This document shows positions 1-6,399 of a DNA stretch of 14,928 bases, piece by piece. The position numbers were made by a program, and so were the translations under genes. The DNA is taken from the NCBI GenBank assembly GCA_050292235.1, contig JBNKLG010000072.1, positions 1-14,928 of the forward strand. Direction: 5' to 3'. Each line of letters starts with the position of its first letter. Within the stretch, counting starts at the first letter, position 1. A model generated the notes under the pieces. It had not been told where the DNA came from. It worked only from the letters and a program-made list of their open reading frames with translations, and searched no databases. This DNA comes from JBNKLG01 sp050292235. Its GTDB lineage: Bacteria; Pseudomonadota; Gammaproteobacteria; Chromatiales; Chromatiaceae.

Positions 1-195
1 TTACCCTCACACTGCACCCTTACTAATAAGTTTAGCTCTCAGAGACAACGTTGGCTGAATATAATGGGTAATCAGGTCTATCTATATTTTCAATTGGTTA
101 CGCAGCTTTCTACTATAATTGCGTTATAGCATTTCCTAAATTCGCTATGCTACGATGCAAGATCTGACCCTAGTATCATCTTTTAAGAGGAAGTT

Positions 196-450
196 ATGGC
201 TGATGTAATTCGAGAAGAGGACGTCGACAAATTGGTTGGTTATGCTCAAACACTAATCGATGAAAATCAATATGGCCCTATTGAAATTATCAAGAATGTC
301 AGACTCAAGAAAAAATGCTCTTTAGCAGAAGCCAAGGAGGCGTATGTTCTAGCTGCAAATAATGAGTCATTGGGTCAATATCAAGAAAGAATAATTGCTC
401 CTCTATTAAAGGGGCTGGAAGAGTTCGAAAAAGAGAATGACATTGAGTGA
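196..450 (+). CDS. Small hypothetical protein with L7/L12-like helical motif (84 aa)
   Basis: I do not recognise a named family. The protein is 84 residues, soluble and acidic, with no signal peptide or membrane segment. Residues about 28-50 (EIIKNVRLKKKCSLAEAKEA) follow the pattern of the ribosomal L7/L12 C-terminal fold, where a basic helix (I-K-x-V-R) is followed by x-L-x-E-A-K. Small stand-alone proteins with this motif occur in many bacteria without known function, so the similarity is an inference about fold, not role. The ATG has a good ribosome binding site, aagagga, about 6 bases upstream. A TATAAT hexamer at 114-119 could be a -10 box, but no convincing -35 lies at the usual distance. 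The gene converges with the membrane protein at 469-921, with 18 bases between the stops. Confidence 0.7.
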   Translation: MADVIREEDVDKLVGYAQTLIDENQYGPIEIIKNVRLKKKCSLAEAKEAYVLAANNESLGQYQERIIAPLLKGLEEFEKENDIE

Positions 451-468
451 ATCTACTGTGACCCCAAT

Positions 469-921
469 CTACCTCAAACCCGGAAATAACGGTCGCCACC
501 AAGGAATTCCTGCCAGGATAAACAAGAAAGAAAGCGAAAACCAGAGCGCAGCCCGTTTAAATTTGGCTGAATCTTGGCCTGCCCTTTTGGGCAACATATT
601 TCCCAGATGGGCAAAAACCAGCGCCAGCACCATAGAGAAAACGTGCTCAATGGCAAAAAATCGCATTTCTTTGATCCCCATTGCAGCCCCGAAATCGCTG
701 AAGGCGCCTTTGGTAATGGGGCTAAACACAAAATATAGCAACAAACCAAACGACACTTGAGTATCAATTGCAGAGGTATAAATCACACCTAAAAGGCGGT
801 CTTGTTTCGTCCATATTTTTTTAGCGAGCCATCCAAACAATACTCGTGCAACTGCCAGGATGCTGACGATCACCACCACCCATCGAATTATATTGTGAAC
901 TGCAAGAACGAATCCGTACAT
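469..921 (-). CDS. Four-helix integral membrane protein of unknown function (150 aa)
   Basis: The protein has about four hydrophobic segments (roughly residues 5-31, 47-67, 90-108 and 124-140), so it is predicted to sit in the cytoplasmic membrane. Polar residues inside or next to the helices look conserved in type: His9 in an H-N-I-I-R-W motif, the D-T-Q motif near residue 53, Glu92-His93, His105, and a Trp-Trp-Arg-Pro motif at 141-144. Spaced histidines of this sort resemble small haem-binding or cytochrome b561-like membrane proteins, but that is only a suggestion. I chose the ATG at 921 because a strong AGGAGA site lies 7 bases upstream; a TTG one codon earlier is less likely. It stands alone, convergent with the small gene at 196-450. 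Confidence 0.75.
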   Translation of the reverse strand: MYGFVLAVHNIIRWVVVIVSILAVARVLFGWLAKKIWTKQDRLLGVIYTSAIDTQVSFGLLLYFVFSPITKGAFSDFGAAMGIKEMRFFAIEHVFSMVLALVFAHLGNMLPKRAGQDSAKFKRAALWFSLSFLFILAGIPWWRPLFPGLR

Positions 922-1064
922 CAATATATCTCCTATTTTGGAATTACGTTGACACTAAATCCACTTAATCGATAAGAGGTCACCCATTAGCCCTATCTGG
1001 CCAATAAAACAAAAGAGATCCTGAGCTCTTCCTCCCCTAAAAAGCATGAGGGTTTATCCATCGT

Positions 1065-1373
1065 CTAGTCCGCTTTGCTATACCAAGTCCCACGACCTTT
1101 TCCGTGACGGACAAGCAACTCTTTCTTGAGCAGTAGAGCAAGGCGGTTTTTTATCGTTGGTCTTGAAATGTCAGGAAGCAGGTTTTCGGCATCGCTGGTG
1201 GTGATTCGCCCTTTATTCTCCACATACTGCATGATCTCCATGGCCCCTTGTGGCAGGTCATCGTATTTCACCAAAGCCTTGGTTTTTTCATCCAGGTGGT
1301 CTTTTTGTCGTTTCAATGAGACCAGGAAAAAACGAAGCCAGGGCAACCAGTCAATCGTCTCTTCATGATGGCT
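1065..1373 (-). pseudogene. Truncated Fic-family protein (C-terminal winged-helix remnant)
   Basis: The minus-strand translation reads T-I-D-W-L-P-W-L-R-F-F-L, then a charged helix (SLKRQKDHLDEKT), then a winged-helix domain ending in HGKGRGTWY near the stop. This is the typical C-terminal end of Fic-domain AMP-transferases that carry a winged-helix domain. The catalytic Fic core with its HxFx(D/E)GNGR motif is absent. Upstream of about 1373 the similarity stops and the frame meets a stop codon near 1422. No ATG with a ribosome binding site precedes the fragment; the first usable codon in the conserved part is a TTG at 1346. The break lies just before the IS110 remnant at 1464-1610, so insertion or rearrangement probably removed the rest. 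It is presumably non-functional, although a free-standing winged-helix peptide cannot be excluded. Confidence 0.7.
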
Positions 1374-1463
1374 ATCCGTCCACCTTGGAGACCGTGTAAG
1401 ACCGGTGCTTCGTCGGGACTGCTAAGCTACAGGATTTGATGCCCAATCTCTCCGCCTGCAAGC

Positions 1464-1610
1464 CACGCTTGCGGGAAGTGTGGGGCCATTACCAAAAAAA
1501 CCATTGTCGGCGCCAGCGCGCGCAAACTCGTGCACCTTATCTACGGTGTTATCAAATCGGGACAACCATTTCAGGCTGAAATGCTACCGAGAGCGCTTGA
1601 TTTTCAATAA
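1464..1610 (+). mobile_element. IS110-family transposase remnant (C-terminal ~48 codons)
   Basis: This was found by reading the frame ending in the TAA at 1608-1610. It encodes a G-K motif, then KKTIVGASARKLVHLIYGV, then I-K-S-G-Q-P-F and a terminal A-L-D-F-Q. IS110/IS116/IS902 transposases typically end with this arrangement: a hydrophobic strand, (M/A)RKL-hHLIYGVhK, a G-x-P-F motif, and a tail close to LDFQ. The upstream part of the frame hits a TGA at 1437-1439, and another frame from 1439 (beginning M-P-N-L-S-A) may hold further decayed sequence, so a frameshift is possible. The catalytic DEDD and serine regions are missing. It lies between the broken fic gene and the DUF2975 operon and probably marks the event that truncated fic. 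Confidence 0.65.
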
Positions 1611-1660
1611 GATATCTGACTTCACCCCTCTTTTCGTTATTGTTTTTCAATAATTTTTTA

Positions 1661-1689
1661 TTGATTTACAATTATCCAGATGGTATCGT
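1661..1689 (+). promoter_or_regulatory. Candidate sigma70-type promoter for the DUF2975-HTH operon
   Basis: TTGATT at 1661-1666 and TATCGT at 1684-1689 are separated by 17 bases. Each hexamer matches the consensus at four of six positions. The expected transcription start near 1696 leaves a short leader that contains the AGGGGG ribosome binding site of the DUF2975 gene. The surrounding sequence is very AT-rich, so chance matches are likely. Confidence 0.35.
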
Positions 1690-1723
1690 AGGTCGACGTA
1701 TACTCAATAGGGGGTGCTTCAAT

Positions 1724-2266
1724 ATGAACAATTTACTAAAAATCAAAAAAATCAGTAAAATTTTTTACCGACTGATTTCTGCACTGTTGGTTGTGATACC
1801 GTTGTATTACCTTACCTACTGGGCCTTTATAAATAATTTGCCAGAAACATTAGTCTCCAAAAATATTGTTTCAGCTCCATTAGTCCAAAACCACTTGTCA
1901 ACTAAATCTCAGTTAATAGGTTTTGTTGTCAGCCTATTTCCACTTTCTGCGCTAATTTACGGGCTTAAAAATATCAGAAAGCTATTTTCTTTTTACAGGG
2001 AGGGTGTGATATTTTCATTTGAACATGTTAGTATTTTTAAGAAAACTTCAAAGGCTCTTATTTTGTGGGTTTTTTTATCTATATTATATGAGTCTGCTAA
2101 GAGCGTCTTGTTTTCCATAGGAAATCCACCAGGGCAAAGAGTGATAAGTATAGGATTTGGCTCGCCAGAAATCACTACCCTTGTTGTTGCAGGGATTGTT
2201 TTTGTGATCGCCTGGGTAATGGATGAAGGTCGTATTTTAGCTGAAGAGCAACGTTTAACAGTCTAA
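1724..2266 (+). CDS. DUF2975 domain membrane protein (180 aa)
   Basis: The protein has four hydrophobic segments, roughly residues 15-37, 63-80, 111-130 and 151-167. The middle contains L-F-x-F-Y-R-E-G-V-I-F-S, and the C-terminus runs VMDEGRILAEEQRLTV. Both are hallmarks of DUF2975 proteins. These inner-membrane proteins are typically encoded directly upstream of a small YozG-type HTH regulator, as seen here, and their biochemical role is not known. I chose the ATG at 1724 because AGGGGG lies about 9 bases upstream and the family begins near this point. An in-frame upstream start near 1640 would add 28 residues (FFNNFLLIYN...) unlike the family. The stop is 13 bases before the HTH gene, so the two should be co-transcribed. 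Confidence 0.85.
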   Translation: MNNLLKIKKISKIFYRLISALLVVIPLYYLTYWAFINNLPETLVSKNIVSAPLVQNHLSTKSQLIGFVVSLFPLSALIYGLKNIRKLFSFYREGVIFSFEHVSIFKKTSKALILWVFLSILYESAKSVLFSIGNPPGQRVISIGFGSPEITTLVVAGIVFVIAWVMDEGRILAEEQRLTV

Positions 2267-2279
2267 CTGGAGTCAAAGT

Positions 2280-2483
2280 ATGTCTATAGTCATAAACTTG
2301 GATGTGGTTTTGGCAATGCGTAAAATGAAGTCTGTTGAACTTGCAAAGCTGGTCGGAATTTCAGAACAGAATTTGTCTATTCTAAAAACAGGGAAGGCTA
2401 AGGCTATTCGATTTTCCACGTTGGATGCAATATGCAAGCATCTGAAGTGCCAACCCGGAGATATTCTTCAGTATAATGAATAA
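2280..2483 (+). CDS. YozG-like Cro/CI-type helix-turn-helix regulator (67 aa)
   Basis: This is a compact single-domain DNA-binding protein. The HTH lies at about residues 17-40 (VELAKLVGISEQNLSILKTG), followed by K-A-K-A-I-R-F-S-T-L and the C-terminal C-Q-P-G-D-I-L-Q-Y, a near-canonical YozG/HTH_26 layout at the usual length of 65-70 residues. Family members are presumed transcriptional repressors that often act on their own operon. It follows the DUF2975 gene by 13 bases, with a GGAGT site before the ATG, so both are probably made from one transcript. The DUF2975 partner may transmit a membrane signal to it, but that is inference. A hairpin that may end the operon lies 20 bases beyond the stop. 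Confidence 0.9.
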   Translation: MSIVINLDVVLAMRKMKSVELAKLVGISEQNLSILKTGKAKAIRFSTLDAICKHLKCQPGDILQYNE

Positions 2484-2502
2484 CCATCAGCTAATAAAGC
2501 AT

Positions 2503-2524
2503 GTCGGCTCATTCCACAGCCGAC
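2503..2524 (+). terminator. Hairpin after the HTH gene, possible weak terminator
   Basis: GTCGGCT at 2503-2509 is perfectly complementary to AGCCGAC at 2518-2524, with an 8-base loop. It sits 20 bases after the HTH stop codon. No T-run follows, so intrinsic termination is uncertain. Its position just before a suspected group II intron end is notable because class C introns insert downstream of terminator hairpins. Confidence 0.4.
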
Positions 2525-2597
2525 CCGACGTGGTATGTGGTCCGTGCCCGGTGGTGTGTGGAGGGGGGGGCGTCGTGAGGCTAATCCCTATCCCTGT
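2523..2597 (+). mobile_element. Possible 3' end (domains V-VI) of a degraded group II intron
   Basis: The non-coding stretch contains tccgtgcccggtggtgtg followed by a long G-run, then a CTAATCCCTATCCC tail. This resembles the 3' end of bacterial group II introns, where domain V ends in a CGGTGGTGTG-like motif and domain VI ends near CTAYCCC-GAT with a bulged adenosine. A domain V-like stem can be drawn. ACCCGACG at 2523-2530 pairs with CGT plus CCGGT at 2543-2552, with one mismatch and a two-base GC bulge on the 3' arm as in real domain V. No intron-encoded reverse transcriptase is present upstream, where the HTH gene begins almost at once, so only a 3' fragment would remain. The call rests on remembered motif similarity and a hand-drawn fold. 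Confidence 0.4.
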
Positions 2598-2654
2598 TAA
2601 CTTCCGAAAGGCTACTGTCTTAGCTGTGTAAATGTTACTAAAGGAGTCTTAAAT

Positions 2655-3050
2655 TTGTTAAGTTATAAAAAATACAAAATAATCGTAAAGACATTTTGCG
2701 TTTATGATGTTCTGGCATTATTGCCAATGGCAATTCCTGGTATGAACTCTGAGCATATATCTACATTATCTAAAATTAATGTTTTACTTGGCGGATCAGA
2801 TTGGGCTAATTTTTCAGCCATTAATTTATTGTTTGTTCAAATGTTAGGGATACTCGGTGTTGGCTGGGCTATTTGGAGATGGAGATATATTTCAGTCGAA
2901 ATAGGCCGGTATGAAGGTTATTTAAGAGCATTGTTCTCTGTGGCTTTGTTCTGGGCATACTTTTTAACACAGTATCCAATCATTCTTATTTTTGCTGTTA
3001 TTGACCTTATTGCGTCAATCTTGCACTTAATGAAATGTGAGAGCAGTTAA
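2655..3050 (+). CDS. Uncharacterised small membrane protein, TTG start (131 aa)
   Basis: The protein has four predicted transmembrane segments (about residues 11-28, 54-76, 91-105 and 107-126). It shows a layout I associate with an unnamed gammaproteobacterial membrane family. Features are an N-terminal Y-D-V-L-A-L-L-P-x-A-I-P motif, a G-G-S-D-W-A-N-F-S loop, L-L-F-V-Q-M-L-G in the second helix, then R-W-R-Y with G-R-Y-E-G-Y-L-R, and a final helix with Y-P...D-L. No function is known to me. The start is a TTG with AAGGAG at 2641-2646, 8 bases upstream; no ATG with a comparable site exists nearby. It opens a run of three plus-strand genes (to 4376) and is AT-rich compared with the downstream core genes, consistent with acquired DNA. 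Confidence 0.75.
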   Translation: MLSYKKYKIIVKTFCVYDVLALLPMAIPGMNSEHISTLSKINVLLGGSDWANFSAINLLFVQMLGILGVGWAIWRWRYISVEIGRYEGYLRALFSVALFWAYFLTQYPIILIFAVIDLIASILHLMKCESS

Positions 3051-3172
3051 TCTAAAATCAGAAAAGCTAACAAGAAAGCAAGTGTGGGGCCTTGTCTTTT
3101 GCCTCAACAAACCCAGGGCCAGGTACCCTCTTGTCTGCGCAACCTTTCATTGGATTTTGCCAAGTCGAATCT

Positions 3173-3200
3173 TGAGTTGTAAATTGATAGCTATCAACTC
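3173..3200. promoter_or_regulatory. Nested palindromes upstream of a membrane protein gene
   Basis: TTGATAGCTATCAA at 3184-3197 is a perfect 14-base palindrome. It is nested in a wider inverted repeat, GAGTTG at 3173-3178 with CAACTC at 3195-3200; the right arms overlap, so the two pairings are mutually exclusive. It lies in the 192-base gap between the genes at 2655 and 3243, about 45 bases before the latter's ATG. A TGnTATACA extended -10-like sequence follows at 3218-3226. An operator is plausible but unproven. I see no convincing gene in this gap. Confidence 0.35.
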
Positions 3201-3242
3201 TAAGCGTAAAATCTTAGTGCTATACATGAAAAGGTTGATCTA

Positions 3243-3722
3243 ATGAGTGTAATAACCCCTGATTTCCGAGGATTCTTAGTCGTAGTTATTGTGCTTGTCT
3301 CTGTCGCAACTTGTCTTGCGCTACTCTATTGCTGGTTTCTGTTGGTCTTCAGGATGGGCGCTTGCAAACCGCGTGGGCCGGATATTACTCCAGACGACAA
3401 GCACAGAAAACAGTTACTGATCGGCCCCTGGTACAGGCATCTGAATATTGGTGCGATGCTGATCTCTCCTGTGTGGTTGCTGGCCAATAATCTTTTCGGT
3501 TTGTTTTTACTTTATATTCTCCTCTGTGTTTTTGTGCCCTGGTCCTGCATGGCATTTTCTCTGGTTATGCTGGTTGCCGGAACACGGATTTCCTGGGCAG
3601 GTGGCGCCCGTTGGGGGCATGATGTGGAACGTTTCAAGGATGAGCAGTATTTCTGGTCTTTCTTGTCGGTTGGCTGGATCGTTAGCGTGATCGTTCTTGT
3701 TGCTGTGTTGAGTGTAAAATAA
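3243..3722 (+). CDS. Uncharacterised integral membrane protein (159 aa)
   Basis: I do not recognise a named domain. Hydrophobic segments lie at about residues 11-37, 70-84, 86-113 and 138-157. A basic cytoplasmic-type loop (38-65, with K-P-R-G-P-D and D-D-K-H-R-K-Q) separates the first two. After the third helix comes a Trp/Gly-rich motif, WAGGARWGHDVERFKDEQYF, with a W-x-x-G-x-x-W...ERF...Q-x-x-W pattern that may be the family signature. AAAAGG at 3229-3234 precedes the ATG at a usable distance. The gene starts 192 bases after the first membrane gene of this cluster and ends 48 bases before the DUF2314 gene, so it could be co-transcribed with the latter. Confidence 0.7.
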   Translation: MSVITPDFRGFLVVVIVLVSVATCLALLYCWFLLVFRMGACKPRGPDITPDDKHRKQLLIGPWYRHLNIGAMLISPVWLLANNLFGLFLLYILLCVFVPWSCMAFSLVMLVAGTRISWAGGARWGHDVERFKDEQYFWSFLSVGWIVSVIVLVAVLSVK

Positions 3723-3770
3723 TGTAAAAGGGTTAATTTAATTATTCCTAGTGCATTAGGGATGGGTCTA

Positions 3771-4376
3771 ATGAGACTTTTTATTATCGCAATAATATCG
3801 CTGGCTTCTTTGTTTCCCCTGTTGATGTTCTCAACGGAGGTGTGTGGTTTAAGCGATGACAGTGGCGGCATAGTTTCTATTGTGCTTGGATGGGTGGTAT
3901 TGCCTGCATTGTTGCTTAAGTTTTGGCAAGGCCTTCCCGATCCATCAGCGATCCCTGTTGATATAGATGACCCCATTATGCAAGAGCAAATTCAGCGAGC
4001 TAGGTCAGAGTTGCCCCGTTTTATCGAGGGTCTCCATAACGGCAATTTGGAGGCATTTATTAAGTTTCCCTATGAGTTTGAGGGGGAAGTGGAGCATGTA
4101 TGGGGTGTTGCTCATTCCTATGGTGGCGGGCAATTTATTGTGTCTCTTGCTTCTGAGCCAGTCGGAGAAGCCAGTAATGAGCTACATTCAAGGGTGAAAG
4201 TCGCCGAAAATGAATTAGAGGACTGGACGTTAACTGATGCCAAAGGGAATACGCAAGGAGGCTATACGATGTTGGCAATGGCAAGGCTGTATGCAAAAAA
4301 CTACGGCAAGCTGCCAAAAATGTATTGCAATGATTTAGAGCGGTTTGTCGATTTTAAGTGGCCAGAAAACGCATAA
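3771..4376 (+). CDS. Membrane-anchored DUF2314 domain protein (201 aa)
   Basis: Two hydrophobic helices at residues 3-22 and 32-51 anchor a soluble C-terminal part. Residues about 72-170 match DUF2314: an initial Q-I-Q-R-A-R-S-E-L-P-R-F-I helix, A-F-I-K-F-P, E-V-E-H-V-W-G, a G-x-F-I-V-S-L-A-S-E-P strand, V-K-V-A-E-N-E-L-E-D-W and G-G-Y-T-M. DUF2314 has no established biochemical activity that I know of; it is often found in small stand-alone proteins and in accessory regions. I chose the ATG at 3771 over the one at 3762 because AGGG at 3758-3761 is then 9 bases upstream and the protein starts directly with M-R-L-F-I-I. It is the last gene of the AT-rich accessory stretch. Confidence 0.75.
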   Translation: MRLFIIAIISLASLFPLLMFSTEVCGLSDDSGGIVSIVLGWVVLPALLLKFWQGLPDPSAIPVDIDDPIMQEQIQRARSELPRFIEGLHNGNLEAFIKFPYEFEGEVEHVWGVAHSYGGGQFIVSLASEPVGEASNELHSRVKVAENELEDWTLTDAKGNTQGGYTMLAMARLYAKNYGKLPKMYCNDLERFVDFKWPENA

Positions 4377-4661
4377 CTAGTAAAGGTTTATAGCCCTTTA
4401 AGTTATAAAGTATTGCATTTCCTTTAATTGGTTCCGGCTCAGGAAATAGAAAAAGAGATTGGTCGTTAAATATTATGTTAGAAGCATTCAGCATAATAAG
4501 AAGCGATCTGGATGTGGTGATTGTAGAATATGATCGCCTCGCCCAGGCTTCGCCCATTCGCTGAGAAGGCACCCAGTGGATGGGCTCAGCACGCCGCTGC
4601 TCAAGGGAATCTCCCGCAGCTCCTCTCCAGAATTCACCAGGCCTGCGGATATCAGCACTGT
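4377..4661. other. Gene-poor gap with an imperfect hairpin at 4597-4619
   Basis: I see no supportable gene in these 285 bases. Short open frames exist on both strands, but none has a recognisable product, a good ribosome binding site or family-like composition. The composition changes from AT-rich to GC-rich near 4530. CTGC-GGGA at 4597-4608 (with TCAA bulged) pairs with TCCC-GCAG at 4612-4619 around a 3-base loop, about 45 bases beyond the stop of the minus-strand hydrolase gene. It could help end that transcript, although no T-run follows. Confidence 0.4.
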
Positions 4662-5312
4662 CTATTGACGGATCGCCCCCTCGTTCTTTACGACCACGGC
4701 AAAACGGTCTGCCAGAGCGGACAGCGTTGCCTGCTGAACCGTGGCAGCTGGTACCATGCCGTTGTTATTGTCTGGCAAATCACGGGTTGCTGTCGCTGTG
4801 GCTACGACGGTGGTGGCATAGCCGTGATCCAGTGATGCACGTACCGTGGCGCTGACGCACATGTGGGTCATAAAGCCGATCACAATCATTTGCTTACGAC
4901 CTGTTGCAACAATGGTTTGATCCAGCGAGGTGCCGGCAAAGGCGTTGGGCAGGTGCTTTTCGATCACTATTTCTCCATCGAGCGGACTCATTGGTCCGAT
5001 GATGGCAAAGTAGGGGCTATCCGGATCGAACAAGGCTCCACCACCCCGGTGTACCACATGGATTATCGGGGTTCCTGCTGCCCTTGCGCGTTGCAACAGC
5101 TTTGCGCCTTCGTTGATCGCATCGTCTATACCGGCCAGTGGTAGCGCGCCATCCACATATTCACGCTGGGCATCGATCACGACTACCACACTCTTGCTGA
5201 GCGTAGCTGGCTCAGGCTGGACTCCGGCCATTTGGAACAGCGTCTTTGGGGGAAGTGCAGCAAAGCTCAATGTCGGTAATATCATCATCAGGGCAAACCA
5301 CTTCTTCATCAT
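4662..5312 (-). CDS. Exported isochorismatase-like cysteine hydrolase (216 aa)
   Basis: The N-terminus has two lysines, a hydrophobic core and an S-F-A-A cleavage-like site near residue 18, so export to the periplasm is likely. The mature part shows the isochorismatase-like hydrolase fold: Asp47 in V-V-I-D-A-Q, Lys119 in V-I-E-K-H, and the nucleophile Cys152 in T-H-M-C-V-S-A-T-V-R, giving the expected D-K-C triad. The family includes nicotinamidases, isochorismatases and other amidases; substrate cannot be assigned here, and most members are cytoplasmic, so export is unusual. I chose the ATG at 5312 for its GAGGAAAAG site. The frame stays open for 200 more codons across the divergent regulator gene, but that part has no hydrolase features. 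It is divergently paired with a GlxA-type regulator that probably controls it. Confidence 0.85.
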   Translation of the reverse strand: MMKKWFALMMILPTLSFAALPPKTLFQMAGVQPEPATLSKSVVVVIDAQREYVDGALPLAGIDDAINEGAKLLQRARAAGTPIIHVVHRGGGALFDPDSPYFAIIGPMSPLDGEIVIEKHLPNAFAGTSLDQTIVATGRKQMIVIGFMTHMCVSATVRASLDHGYATTVVATATATRDLPDNNNGMVPAATVQQATLSALADRFAVVVKNEGAIRQ

Positions 5313-5355
5313 CTTTTCCTCGTTGTCAGGGTGATGAGACGATGATGCCCCTGGG

Positions 5356-5377
5356 TTGCCAGGTGAAGAAGTGGCAA
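5356..5377. promoter_or_regulatory. Inverted repeat in the hydrolase/GlxA divergent promoter region
   Basis: TTGCCA at 5356-5361 and TGGCAA at 5372-5377 are perfect reverse complements separated by 10 bases. They lie in the 93-base gap between the divergent starts at 5312 and 5406. This size and spacing suits a dimeric AraC-type regulator, and the adjacent GlxA-type gene is the obvious candidate. The binding role is inferred. Confidence 0.4.
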
Positions 5378-5405
5378 AATAGACAAAAAACAGGTGAAAA
5401 CTGCC

Positions 5406-6395
5406 ATGCCAGAAATAGCTCTGTTGGTAGAGACAGGTGCCACCCCGTCTGCTGTCACAGCAACATTGGATGTGTTCCGTATTGCCAACCGTTTTGAGCC
5501 TGATGAGCCTTTTCACCTTACCCTGTTTTCCTGCCGTGGTGGTCCGGTCGTTCTGTCTCAGGGGCTGAGTATTGAGAGTGAAAAACTGCCTCAGCATCTG
5601 CAATCTTTTGATGCTGTTATCCTGCCCGGTTTTTTTGCCTGTGATGTGCCGGAACTGATCGAGATGCTGCATAGCCAGTGGCGTTTTGTGATCGATAGTC
5701 TGAAGCGGATTGGGCCTTCCACCCTGGTGGCGGCAAGCTGCTTTGGCACCTTTGTGCTGGCTGAGAGCGGTCTGCTCAACGGCCGCAGTGCAACGACTAC
5801 CTGGTGGTTGGAACGGGCGTTCAGTGACCGCTATCCGCAGGTGCAGCTGCATGCAGACCAGGCGTTGGTGGATGATGGCAGTGTGCTGACTGCCGGGGCA
5901 ATGAGCGCCCATGTCGATCTCTCGTTACAGGTGTTACGGCGACTGAAGGGGCATTCGATAGCACGTAGCGTTGGCTCGATCATGCTGGTCAATGAGGCAC
6001 GTGCCTCACAGCTGCCATTTGTAGCGCTGCAGCGCTGTTTTGGTGAACCATTGATCGATCGCGCGATTGCGTTAATGGCGCAACGGCTGAAAGAACCTTT
6101 CTCGGCCGAGGCGCTGGCGGCTGAACTGCATGTCAGTTATCGCACCCTGCATCGACGCTTTGATACCGTTATTGGCAGCGCGCCGCTACGCTATTTGCAG
6201 GCGCTGCGGGTTGAGCAGGCCAAGGTCTTGTTGGAGACAACCCGAAAAGGGGTGGAGCAGATTGCCAATGATGTTGGCTATAGCGATCCGGCCTCTTTCC
6301 GCCGCCTGTTCCAGCGACTCACCTCACTTTCACCGACGCAATACCGGCGGCAGTTTCAGCGAGAGGGCGCCAACTTGGGATATCCGGCAATTTGA
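5406..6395 (+). CDS. GlxA-family AraC-type transcriptional regulator with DJ-1/PfpI domain (329 aa)
   Basis: Residues 1-180 form a DJ-1/PfpI-like amidase-related domain, with Cys112 at the nucleophile-elbow position (A-A-S-C-F-G-T-F-V-L-A-E-S-G-L-L). A linker with L-V-N-E-A-R-A-S-Q-L-P-F, diagnostic of GlxA-type regulators, leads to an AraC DNA-binding domain at about 215-320. There the first helix-turn-helix is at 233-254 and the second at 284-306, with I-A-N-D-V-G-Y-S-D-P-A-S-F-R-R-L-F matching the family signature. The ligand is unknown. I prefer the ATG at 5406, giving M-P-E-I-A-L-L-V; a GTG at 5394 would add four residues. It faces the exported cysteine hydrolase across 93 bases and probably regulates it. 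Its stop is 4 bases from the convergent tetR stop. Confidence 0.9.
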   Translation: MPEIALLVETGATPSAVTATLDVFRIANRFEPDEPFHLTLFSCRGGPVVLSQGLSIESEKLPQHLQSFDAVILPGFFACDVPELIEMLHSQWRFVIDSLKRIGPSTLVAASCFGTFVLAESGLLNGRSATTTWWLERAFSDRYPQVQLHADQALVDDGSVLTAGAMSAHVDLSLQVLRRLKGHSIARSVGSIMLVNEARASQLPFVALQRCFGEPLIDRAIALMAQRLKEPFSAEALAAELHVSYRTLHRRFDTVIGSAPLRYLQALRVEQAKVLLETTRKGVEQIANDVGYSDPASFRRLFQRLTSLSPTQYRRQFQREGANLGYPAI

Positions 6396-6399
6396 GCCG

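Noticed and set aside
3051..3242. Possible integron attC site
   Set aside because: The region sits between small unknown genes as cassettes do, but I could not find paired GTTRRRY and RYYYAAC core sites with the right spacing.
3037..3243. Possible 68-residue gene between two membrane protein genes
   Set aside because: It overlaps the end of the upstream gene, has no good ribosome binding site, and its translation looks like random basic sequence with no family resemblance.
4530..5144. Several overlapping plus-strand open frames
   Set aside because: Those beyond 4662 are antisense shadows of the hydrolase gene; the part before 4662 shows no recognisable product or ribosome binding site.
5313..5912. 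Open minus-strand frame extending the hydrolase by 200 codons to 5912
   Set aside because: It lies antisense to the GlxA-type regulator gene, its sequence has no hydrolase features, and the ATG at 5312 has a clear ribosome binding site followed directly by a signal peptide.
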